Made by a program: the position numbers and the translations under genes
Assembly: GCA_017311185.1 (NCBI GenBank)
Contig: JAESUZ010001289.1
Span: 96,513-160,512, forward strand
Length of the DNA: 64,000 nt
Origin: Proteles cristata cristata
Taxonomy: Eukaryota > Chordata > Mammalia > Carnivora > Hyaenidae
Reading direction: 5' to 3'
In this document: piece by piece, positions 54,531-64,000 of the stretch
How the letters are laid out: the number at the start of each line of letters is the position of its first letter
How positions within the stretch are numbered: position 1 is the stretch's first letter
The notes under the pieces: model-generated
Told to the model about the DNA's origin: nothing
The model's input: only the letters and a program-made list of their open reading frames with translations
The model's database searches: none

Positions 54531-57500
54531 TTGCCTATTTTAGTATATTCATTTTTCCCCTCATTTTAAGATTCTTAACATTTGGAAATGTGTTCAAGTG
54601 ATGCTACTCAGGCCTGTGTCTGTAATGTGAAGGCAACCATAAGCACTACTAGGGTGCGATTGTGTGGACAGAGCTTTGTTTATGGACTGGAATGTGAACT
54701 TCCAATGATTTTTATGTGTCATAAAGTATTATTCCTATTTTGATATTTTTCATCCACCTCAAAATGTGGAAACCCATTCTTAGCCCCTGGGCTGTCCAAA
54801 AACCAGTGAGTGACTGGAGTTTTGCCCCCAGGCCACACTTGCCCAGCCCTTGAGCTGGAGGGTGAGGGAAGCAAAAGCCAAGGAGACAGGGAAACAAAAG
54901 AGGCCACACGCATCACGAGGAAGCACACAGGAGGAGCTGCAGCAGAGACTGAGAGACACGTTCCCCGTGGAGGAGGAGGCAGGGGGCTTCTCCAGAGGTG
55001 AGACAGGCAGAGTGGAAACGAGAGTGCGGGTGTGTGGACAGCAGGGAAGGACTCACACACGGGAAGAGCTTGTGCACAGGACTCAGGGCGGAAACGTGCC
55101 GGGGGTGTCGGAGCAGCTTAGGAAGACCAGGGTCAGGGACCCAATGCTGTAGAGGATCAGAGAAGCCAGCCGAGCTGAGGGAGGGAGGGGCCTGTGCAGG
55201 ACGGAGGGGCTGTTGGGAGAAGGCGGGGGGCTCACATCTTCTGCAGGGGGGGTCCCTCGTGTGAGCTTTGGCTGTGTGATCCCACAAATCTGCGTGTGTC
55301 AAGAGACACGTCACCAGAGGTAGAGAGATAAACACATCGAGTGTGTTTTTGTGCGTAGGGACAAAGAGGGCTCCTTAGCAGCTGTGGCGGGGCCGGAGGG
55401 TGCTTCCCAAGCCGCTGCACATGGGGGCTTAGAGGCGGGAACCAGACTCGGATTAGCTGAAGGACTGGCTGCAGTTTACATAGCTCCAAGTGCATGTTCA
55501 TCAGATTCTAAAATTCATGTTGTTTCCTATTTGCCAACAAAATGAAAAAGGGAATAATTGTCTATATTTATATAGTGATAATATCTCCTACTGTTTATGA
55601 GAAAGAGTAAGAACAAAGGGATAGATTTGATGTGGGAATGGAGTGAAGATTAATTATGAGCTACTTTTATGTCTTTATTCTTAAAATGTATCCTTTTACT
55701 TCTAATTTGAATTCTGAAATGACGCACAGGAGAATTATCTCTTGAAGGCCTTTGTGCCCTCATGTGCTATTTATTCCTTATTCTTCCAGAAAATGATGGA
55801 ACTGCTTCTTGTTTATTCTCTGTAGATGCATCCCTGCAATTTCAAATACTTTCAAACAAAAGATCAACCTTTTTTTTTTTTTCTGGTTGTTTTCATTTCA
55901 TCTATTTGTCTTTATCTAACAAATTTACAACATTGTCCTGAACTCAGATTTCAGCAAAGAAACTCATGGTTTTGGTGAAGATATAAGTCTTTTTTTTTCT
56001 GAGATCTGGTTCCAGGTACAGTTGTAATTTTTGTCCCTTCTAGAAATATAGGCCCTTGTTGCAGCCAGCAGTCCCAAAACAGATGGACGTTTTGAGCTTT
56101 GGAAAAGTACATATCAATTTATTTATTCAAACAGTATTGAGTGAACAGTTAGGAGGCTGCAGCAACCAGAAGATGGGTGTTGGAGAATAAAGAGCTACAT
56201 GAAAACTACCTTCTGCTGTCACACTTCACCCATGGCTATCAAAAGTTGTATGAAGCTAACTTTCAAGAAGATTATGGCCGATGTCTGATTTGTGTAAATA
56301 TCTCTTTGTTACAGGGATACTGATGCAGATCATTTCAAGAAGGCTCACGAAAGAGCACACACATAAATTGCTAAGATGAAGTGGTGATTTGGAAAAATGC
56401 AGTAGGTCCTTATTTGTGGGTTCCAGAGATGCGAATTTGGCTACTCACTAGACTTCATTTGTAACCTCAATGTCAACACTTGGCATGCGTTCACAGCCGT
56501 TCACAGACACCCACGGGGCGCCAGACCCTTGTCCCCCGACCTGGGTCTGGGGAGGGCAGCGCTCTGCTTTCTCCTTTCAGATCTCAGACAGGAGGCAACT
56601 CTCTTTTCGGCCATCTATTAAGTGATATGGTTTTTTGTTTTGCATTTTTGTGCTTTTTTGTTGGGGATGTCACTTTTGCAATGTCCCTAGGGGCAGGGGG
56701 TATTCCAGAGCCGTCCAACGCTCCCAAGCGCCAGAAAGCTGATGGGTGCCTCAGGGAGGAAATACATGTGTTTAGATGAGTGTCCTTCAGGCCCGAGTCA
56801 TGGAGCTGCTAATTATGAGGTCGGTGTTTAATGAATCAACCATTTAAATTAAATAAGGTGTCTTCAAACAGAAACACACAACAAACAAAGTTATATATTT
56901 ACTGGCTTATTGAAATGTTGTGACCAGAGGCTCACAGGAACCTACCCCCACACTCCCCTGGGAATAGTTGTTTGGTGTTCGTAATGTCAGTACGCACGGC
57001 GATGTCCTGGAACAGAACTCCCAAGGATGGTGCCAACTGAGAGCCATTGGCACATGCACTTAGACACAAAGAGAGGGCTCTCCCTGATGCTCTGACTCCC
57101 GAGCTGGGTGACGCACTGTCCCTACTTCAGCCTGCTGCTCTGTGGGGACTCCTTCTAGAGGAGGCCCACCACCAGGCAAGAATTCCAGTTACCCCAAAAC
57201 TGCTGCACGCAGAGGCCACGCAGACTCCCCCACAGGGGGCACCTGCTGAGCCTCGCCTTCCTGGCCGGAGCACAGGTGTGTGAGTGAAGGACCCATCTCA
57301 AAAGTGGGTCCCCGACTCAGCTGTGGTAGCTGGGCCACTCACGTCCCTCAGCTGGTCCTGTCTTCCTGCCCGGGTCCCTCAAAATCATGGAGCGCCAGAG
57401 CACCGTCTTTCGCGTCTGGTTCAGATTTCCAATCTACAGAAGCTGTGATCGTTGGTTTACATCACAGAGTGTGCAGCAGTTTGTCACCCAGCAAGGGACA

Positions 57501-59899
57501 ACAGGAGCAGATGGCAATGGTCCTAATTTGAACGCATCAAAACATGCAAGAGTCTAATGAGAAGAGTAGGGCAAATCTAGCAAGAAATGTCGGTTGAATT
57601 TGACTAAAAATGCAAGACAAATACTGGAGTGATTTTTAAGTCCCTTGTGCAGTCAAAGGGCAGGTAAGTCAATAAATAAACAGTGGAAGGTAGAAACAGG
57701 AAGGATTGACAGCTTTTCCATAGTGGAGTAACTGGCTGCCGCACTGAGATGTCGGCGCTCCTGGATGCCTGGCCCCTGGTGTGGCCGGGAGGAGTTTACC
57801 TCCTGGTCCACCTTCACTTCCAGGCGAAGGACTAACCATTCAGAGAGGCTGGGCCCTTTGCACGCAATGACACAGGCATTGGGGGGTGGGTCTGGAGGAT
57901 CTTTGTGGCGGTCAGGATTCTCAGTTATGACCTGAGGTCATAACTTTCTATTTGGTCTGTTGAGCCAGTGGTTGTCACGTGGAGGTGACTACGTGTGGCA
58001 CACGAGGCTCACAGGTCACAAAACGTGTTCTGATGAAACCTTATCCATGTGAGGTGTCAGACCTCCCTTCCCCCTCACAGAGCTCTCTGCAGCTCAACAA
58101 AATAGTGCCTGAAAAACCCCAGGGAGCCTTGAGAGCTAGACACAGAAAAAGCCTTTCTACCGCAGAATGAACGATGCGGGCTTTCTCAGCGCTGCACACG
58201 GACTCAGCGCTGTGCGACCACCTTGGCACCTGGAGGAGGGTCTCCCCGAGCCTGACCAGGGGGCTTCTTGGTGAAGTGAACACAAGGGGTTCTGACGTTT
58301 GACTTGTTCTTGGTCTCTCCTCTCTCCCCTTCTTCCCCAGAAGGTCGGCAGCTGACAGACACCCCAGGCTCTGACTTCTGGGTCCTTGCTCCTCCGTGGT
58401 GTCAGCATAAGTCACGGGATGGTCCTTCGAAATGGTAAAAACCCCAATGCCCCAACCTGTCTCCGTCTTCAGTGCCGTCACCTGTCGTCAACCTATACCA
58501 CTCTCATCCCAACTCCGATGACAAGGGAAAAGGACAATTCCAAGCCAGAGCCCCCATCAACCTGCTGCGAGCGCCCTCAGGCCTGAGCTCGCTGCCTTTG
58601 CCTTAGTGTGCGCTGTGCAGGTGCATTCCTCTTCCAACCAAAAGGGAGGTACCTAGTCAACAAACATTATTAGGGACTTGGGGCAGGTAATTTCTTTAAA
58701 TTGTTATGCAAATTGAACTTCCCCAGGAGTCATTTCTGCTCAGCAGGGATCCACTGACCCTCTAGGATGTGATTATGACATGCAATCTCCTGCCTGAAGA
58801 ATGCACAGGAAGCACCACACCGTAGGTGCACTGCTGAATTCAGGACACTAAAATGCCACCTGCTGCACAGGACCCCCCAGTCCTACTGACATTAAGGCAG
58901 CAGGAGAGAGCCAGGAGGTGAAGGGAGTGAGCTGGTGTGGTTTTAAAACTCTCAAGGGCCTGTGCAAAACCATCAGGGGAAACCCCTGGGGAAAGCCATT
59001 ATAGTATTAGTAGCTGACTCAAGTTCAAGGTTAATTTCATATCTTTTCTTATTGAAAGATAACGGTTTGTCTTATAAGCAGTAATCTCTCCAAGGTTCTC
59101 TATAGTCTCCCATATTAAACAAATTAACTGTATTGATTAAAAAACTCAAAAAATTAAAATAAAATACCATAGTTTCTTTTTCCCAATTAATTTTGAGGTA
59201 ACACCCTCTTGAGGAAAAGCTTAGGCTGAATCTTTTTGATTAAAACTAAGAGTGATTTAGCAGGCAGAGAAATCTAAGTTAAATCTATGGGTTACACTTT
59301 GGGTGAAACAATTCCTTCTGTAAGTTATTGCATAAAATTTTCATATTACCTATTCTCTGCTGTCTTTGTCTTCAGAGTAAAATAAAGGCCATTGCAATGG
59401 GTTGATATTGCCTTCGTAGACCCTCTAGGACTGTGCTTTGTTGATATCAATGAGATTAAATCAGACACTGTACATGTGTCTATGTCCCCAATCTGCACCA
59501 TTTGTCTGACTTCAGGGTGACAGTATATGTAGTTTTCTGTTTGCAAATAGCGGGGCTTACAGAGAGCTGTCCATGGGACAAATGGCGAAGTGGATACAGA
59601 AAATGATTTAAGACTTAGCAAAGCGCAATTTCTAACATAAAACTTTCTGGGAAATGTGCCACAGCAAAGCTATGAGCTGGTGGGATGGCTCACATACACA
59701 TTCCACCAGCAAATATTTGCTTTGTGTCTTCATGCAAAAGAGCTACTAGATATACAGAATCAATACAACATGGCACCCCTGGAAGTTACGGCTCACTGAG
59801 GGGTGGTTTACAGGCAAAGACACTTTCAAGTGTCTGGACCGCCAGAGGCATGGGAGCACGGAGCCGAGCATCACTGTGGACAAGAGTTCTGGATGCAAT
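54531..59899. other. Unassigned sequence, about 5.4 kb
   Basis: The longest stretch without a named element. I see no SINE, L1, MIR or L2 that I can defend. T runs at 55871-55883 and AT-rich text around 59130-59180 are noted. Open frames (up to 146 codons at 58041-58481 minus) have no motifs. Unusually low SINE density for this window. Confidence 0.4.
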
Positions 59900-60200
59900 C
59901 TAAGCTTAACGCAGAGGGTAGTTGGCTAGAAAAGGGGGAGAAAAAGCATTTCCAGCAAAGGAGTGATGTGCCCGGGTGCAGGGTACTGACTACTGACAGT
60001 TGAGGCTAGAACTCATGTGAAGAAGTCTCCGGATGGATTTCTGGAGTGGCCAGGATGCTCCGGTGTGTGAAGTAAGGATTTGTAATGTATCCAGAACTGT
60101 GTGAAAAATTATTGAATGATTTTAAGCTGAGGAGGACCATGTTCATGTTTCTGCTGAGAAAATTGCTCAGATAATAACGTGGAAGGTCGGGAATTTAAGT
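59900..60200 (-). mobile_element. Possible L2 internal fragment, antisense
   Basis: AGCAAAGGAGTGATGTGCCC near 59956 and TTTTAAGCTGAGGAGGACCA near 60120 recall reverse-complement L2 text (AGCAGAGGAGTGACATGATC). Two weak matches; identity is low. Confidence 0.35.
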
Positions 60201-61140
60201 AGGACACAGCAGATGGTTTGCCTCTGCCGCAGAATATCCGAGGCGTCAGCTGGAAAACTTGTAGCTGGGGTTGACTGGACTGTGACCTAGAATCACCTGA
60301 AGGCTTGCCCCGCATATTTCTGGTGGTTACTGCTGATTCTCCCTTGGGACCTTTGCTGTGGCCAGAGCACTACACGTCACCTGTCTCTCCAAGTGGCCTA
60401 CGCGTCTACTCAACATGGCAGCCGGTTTCTAGAAGCAAGTGTCCCAGAGAGAGCCCAGCAGAAGACACAGGCCGCTCCAGCCTAAGCGTGGGCACAGCGT
60501 CGCTCAGCTGCACTCTGCCCCCTGAGCCAGTCACCGAATCCACCCAGGCTCGAGGACAGAGAACAGGGACTCCACCTCCTCCCGAGAAGATGACAGATCC
60601 TGGGGGACGGAAAGCACTGTTGCATCTGTGGAGAATACATTTCTCTATAAATCAGGACCGACCATCTATAGACCGATAGTTTCTAGGGCAAAGCCTACAG
60701 TCGTGAGAGAAAAAGGTGCATCGTGAGCACGTTGAGCAGGCGGGCGGGCGGTCCGAGATGCCGGGGCGGAAGGTGATGGTGGGGCGGAAGGTGATGGTGG
60801 GGCGATCACAAGGGGAATCTGGGTTTTATGCTGCGCCACGGAGGGTGTTGTAAGCTTTCGTCACGCGGGAGACCTACCTTTGGCTCTCGTAAGGACGGCG
60901 GCTTATCAGAGGGAGGGAGGGAGGGTGTGAGCTGCGGCCCCCTGAGGAAGAAGCGACGGTGATTTGCACTGAGATGAACACGAAGCGGGCCAAGTCTGGC
61001 TGTACAGCCCGGCAGGGCAGGTGTCCGCAGGGCCGGGCGTCGGGACAGGGAGGGACCCGGGGCGCCTTCCAACCACCGAGCAACCGAGTGGGTTGGAGGA
61101 GAGCTCGCTGAGTGGAGCAGGCGGGGGTCTGAACTCTAGG
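60201..61140. other. Unassigned sequence, CpG-moderate at 60720-61140
   Basis: Includes a short tandem duplication of GGGGCGGAAGGTGATGGT at 60764-60799. GC-rich, with open frames on the minus strand that lack motifs. Confidence 0.4.
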
Positions 61141-61290
61141 GACTCAAGTGTGGTTAACAGGGCGTTGCGGGGCACGTGCCTGTCCAGTGGGCGGTAGAGA
61201 GGTCAGGGCTGGAGGCACAAATCCGGCGATGTGATGTAGGTGATGTCAGAGTGAAGGTTAAAAGTGCAATTAGCCACCTGAATGAAGAGG
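61140..61290 (-). mobile_element. Possible L2 fragment, antisense
   Basis: GTAGAGAGGTCAGGGCTGGA near 61193 followed by GGCACAAATCCGGCGATGTG resembles reverse-complement L2 text (GGAGAGGTCAGGGCTGGAGATAC). Short and diverged. Confidence 0.4.
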
Positions 61291-61436
61291 GACGACGGGG
61301 CAGCGGTCCCCAGGGCAGCAGCTGGAGCACAGCCAGAGGCCAGAGACCGGAGGCCGGTGCTCCCACGGAGTCCAGATGGTAGATTCCGGGCAGGTTAAGC
61401 TGGGGCCAAGGGGTCAGGTATCTCTGACAGCACAGA

Positions 61437-61506
61437 TTTTTTTTCAAATTTATTTATTTATTTTGAGAGAGAGAGAGAGAAGAAGAAGAAGGAGGAGGAG
61501 GAGGAG

Positions 61507-61537
<31 letters not shown>

Positions 61538-61672
61538 GAGAGGGGGAGGGGAGGGGGGAGGGGCAGAGATAAGAGGGAGAGAGAAAATCCCAAGGGGGCT
61601 TCATGCTGTCAGCATCTAGTCTGACTTGGAGCTCGAACCCATGAACCCTGAGATCATGACCCCAGCCACCGT
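61437..61672 (-). mobile_element. Older CAN-type SINE, antisense, with GGA expansion; 5' truncated
   Basis: Minus-strand box B GGGTTCATGGGTTCGAGCTC region near 61632-61650, a CT-rich body and an AAATAAATAAATTTG tail at 61437-61465. The polypyrimidine body has expanded on the plus strand into GAA and GGA repeats at 61479-61560. The tRNA head beyond 61672 is missing. Confidence 0.88.
61479..61560. repeat. Homopurine GAA/GGA/GGGGA tract
   Basis: About 80 bp of pure purine on the plus strand, grown from the SINE body. Such tracts can form triplex (H-DNA) and are prone to slippage. Confidence 0.92.
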
Positions 61673-62322
61673 TATCTACACTTTACTCACCCAAAGGATT
61701 AATAGGAACACTTCTGTGGAAGCTGCTTCCCCTGGTTCCTTCCCTGCTTCCCTGGAAATTAAATTGTAAGCCTCTGCTCAGAGGATAATTACACAATGCC
61801 AAGAACACAGAGTTGGACAGCCAATTAAAATGGATATGTGGCCTACAGAAAAAAGCTTATCATTTAAATGAGGGCCTGTCATTTGCCCTGAATTACAGAT
61901 TCTTATTAAGATAAATGAGAATTATTTAAGTGAGAAAAACAAAGAACCTCAAGCTGCAAAGGTAAGAGTCATTTCTCACCTGGTGGTAAAACATCTCTGT
62001 GAATTCCAATGAAATCAAACTGATTCGGGGTTTAATGCTACTTGGAGAAAGAAGTAGAGAAGTTGCCCCATTTCTCCGAAATCATCATTATCATTCCTCA
62101 TAAATGACCAGCAAGGAGCCTGCCTTGAGTGTCTCTGAATCCAGGCCTTCGTCTGTTAGCTACTTCGGCCCACTTACCTCTGAGCTCTGAAGATGAGAAA
62201 TAATTAACCAACAGGCTCGAGATGGAATGATCCAGCCACTGACAGAAGGAGGGAGCTGAGTTTTCCTACAATAATTTCTGTCAATATTTTTGGCATTTAG
62301 GCTTTTTAAATAATCCTGCTGA
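61673..62322. other. Unassigned sequence
   Basis: About 650 bp of AT-rich sequence with no recognised feature. Confidence 0.3.
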
Positions 62323-62436
62323 GGGGCGCCTGGGAGGCTCAGTCGGTTAAGCATCCCACTCTTGATTTTGGCTCAGACCCTGATCTCAGGGTTTGTGCTA
62401 AGGATTCTCTGTCCCTCTCTTTCTGCCCCTCTCCTG

Positions 62437-62469
<33 letters not shown>

Positions 62470-62508
62470 CTTCTCTCCATCTCAAAATAAATAAACATTT
62501 TCAAAAAA
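62323..62508 (+). mobile_element. SINEC_Fc-like SINE, internally deleted
   Basis: Head GGGGCGCCTGGGAGGCTCAG, then TCAGGGTTTGTGCTAAGG where box B and most of the central region are lost, an expanded (CT)n body (62440-62468) and an AAAATAAATAAAC tail. Confidence 0.9.
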
Positions 62509-63590
62509 TTTAAACAATTAAATATTCCTTTGGAAAATGTGAAAAATGTTAAAGATGCGTCTGCCATTCTAATTCCTTAAGGACAAAAGCGTTACTCAGT
62601 ACACATTCCCTGTTCCCTCTCAGTCTCTTCGTATCGAACAGAAGATGTGCTGTGACAAATTCTCTATCTTTGCTGGAGAGAAAGCATTTAATAAATGATT
62701 GTTGAGTGGCCGAATTAGCAAACCGATGAGGAAGAGGATAGAAACTTCTATTTCACTAAGAAATAGAACTTGTAAAAATATTTGAGTCTAATTTAAACAG
62801 CAGTCCTACTTTGGATTATTTTTTTCTAATTTTTTGGTATTATGGATAACAATGGAGATGTATTTATAGTCATTGTGGGGGTAAGAGTTACAACTAAGAG
62901 CCATTTTTATATACAATCATTTTTTCTTATGTACTGCTTTTAGGGCAAAGTGGGATCATTACTGTTTCCATGGGAACAGTAATTTTTTGAAAGCTAAGAG
63001 GGAAAAGCACATACGGGAAAAACAGCCATTCAGAACCTTAGTCCGTGCCCCGTAACACTGGGTGGAACATTCGCTGCATTATTCATCCGTAGAAGAAATA
63101 ATAAACAACACGAGAACATGCAAAACAAAATTGCTCAAAGGTTTTTCAACTAAATGGGTTTTGTATTTTGGCAGCTTCTATATATTTCCCCAAATGCCCC
63201 CGTCAGGGATGTGTGATCAGGGAGCAGCGAGTCTGAACCTGGGGAAACTGAAACTGAACAGTCACCAGAAGAGTGCGGTCCGTGACTTTGGGACCAAGGT
63301 CCGTCTGCCTTTGATTTTCGTCCGCTTTCCCTCCCCGAGGCCTCGGGAGATGCCCCCTGCTGTCCTGCTCTGGCACCTCCTTGCTCCCTGGGGAGGGGCT
63401 CCTGGCTCCTTCAGGGCACTGGGCGTGACTGAGGCATTACTTGCTAGAGGGCCGTCCCTGTCAGGCCTTCGCCGGGTCCGGATGAGTGGCGCTGCCCCTG
63501 TTTCTTTTCATGCGTGTTTCAGGCTCCTGCTCATGAGAGGACACGTGTGCGCTGAAATCTCGATTATGCTACAAAATGGGGACTTTGCGT
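62509..63590. other. Unassigned sequence
   Basis: About 1.1 kb. A 193-codon open frame (63062-63643) runs into the next SINE, so at least its C-terminal part is repeat-derived. No protein motif recognised. Confidence 0.35.
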
Positions 63591-63810
63591 GGGATCCTGG
63601 GGGGCTCAGTCGGTTTAGCGTCCGACTTTGGTTCAGGTCATGATCTCACGGTTCATGGGTTCAAGCCCAGCGTCGGGCTCTGTGCTGACAGCTCAGAGCC
63701 TGGAGCTGCTTGGGAGTCTGTGTCTCCCTCTCTCTCTGCCTCTCCCCCGCTCGCACTCTGTCTTTCTCTCTCTCTCAAAAATAAATAAACATTAATAAAT
63801 TAATTAATTT
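63591..63810 (+). mobile_element. SINEC_Fc-like SINE
   Basis: Head GGGATCCTGGGGGGCTCAGT, TCCGACTTTGGTTCAGGTCA, box B ATGGGTTCAAGCCC, CT-rich body and an ATAAATAAAC tail ending in ATTAATTAATT. It has the older GCTGACAGCTC form, without the ACTGCC insertion. Confidence 0.93.
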
Positions 63811-64000
63811 AAAAAAAATTTTTTTAATGTTTTATTTATTTCTAGGATAGAGAGAGAGAGAGAGACAGCGTAAACAGGGGAGGGTCAGAGAGAGAGGGAG
63901 TCACAGACTGAAACAGGCTCCAGGCTCTGAGCTGGCAGTCAGCACAGAGCCCGACGCGGGGCTCGAACCCACAACCGCGAGATCATGACCCAAGCGAAAG
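63811..64000 (-). mobile_element. Young felid SINE, antisense, cut by the window end
   Basis: Minus-strand text from the tail (CTAGAAATAAATAAAAC) through the CT-rich body, the GACTGCCAGCTC variant and box B (GGTTGTGGGTTCGAGCCC) to CTTTCGCTTGGGTCATGATC at the window edge. The 5' head lies outside. Tail to tail with the preceding SINE. Confidence 0.94.

Overview
This 64 kb window looks like non-coding nuclear DNA from a cat (Felidae). The diagnosis rests on about 28 copies of a tRNA-derived CAN-type SINE whose 5' head, box B (GTTCGAGCCCC), CT-rich body and AATAAA-bearing A tail match the felid SINEC_Fc type. It also rests on a 3'-end fragment of a carnivore-type L1. I recognise no functional protein-coding gene, no conserved exon and no complete structural RNA gene. 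The long open frames fall in GC-rich sequence, tandem repeats or transposon fossils, and I treat them as spurious.

Layout. From 1 to 14.4 kb the DNA is GC-rich in patches. It holds two GC-rich minisatellites (39-43 bp unit at 3.7-4.3 kb; 20 bp unit at 13.7-14.3 kb), a CpG-dense block near 10.4-10.9 kb, L2 and MIR fossils and a few SINEs. From 15.3 to 18.1 kb lies a nested stack: an antisense L1 ORF2 fossil broken by an LTR-like element and three SINEs. From 18.5 to 30 kb come more SINEs, a long antisense L1M tail (21.55-23.39 kb), a GATA tetranucleotide tract and two SINEs in a row at 29 kb. From 30 to 46 kb are L2, MIR and L1 fossils and further SINEs, including one at 37.7 kb with a transduced 3' segment.

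The most informative locus is at 47.4-48.2 kb. On the minus strand sits a retrocopy that begins at the 5' end of an SNORA70-like H/ACA snoRNA. It runs through the rest of the host RPL10 intron, an RPL10 exon, a retained 72 bp GT-AG intron, the last RPL10 exon, the AATAAA signal and a poly(A) tail, all between target-site duplications. This is the structure of a snoRNA retroposon (snoRT) made from unspliced RPL10 pre-mRNA. A roughly 120 bp piece of it recurs inverted about 1.1 kb upstream.

From 48.2 to 64 kb the sequence is mostly unique-looking AT-rich DNA with MIR, L2 and L1 fossils, simple repeats and SINEs. The last SINE is cut by the window edge. The window reads as an intergenic or deep-intronic region shaped by retrotransposition. 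I saw no new multi-gene system. The points of interest are retrotransposition mechanisms and tandem-repeat biology.
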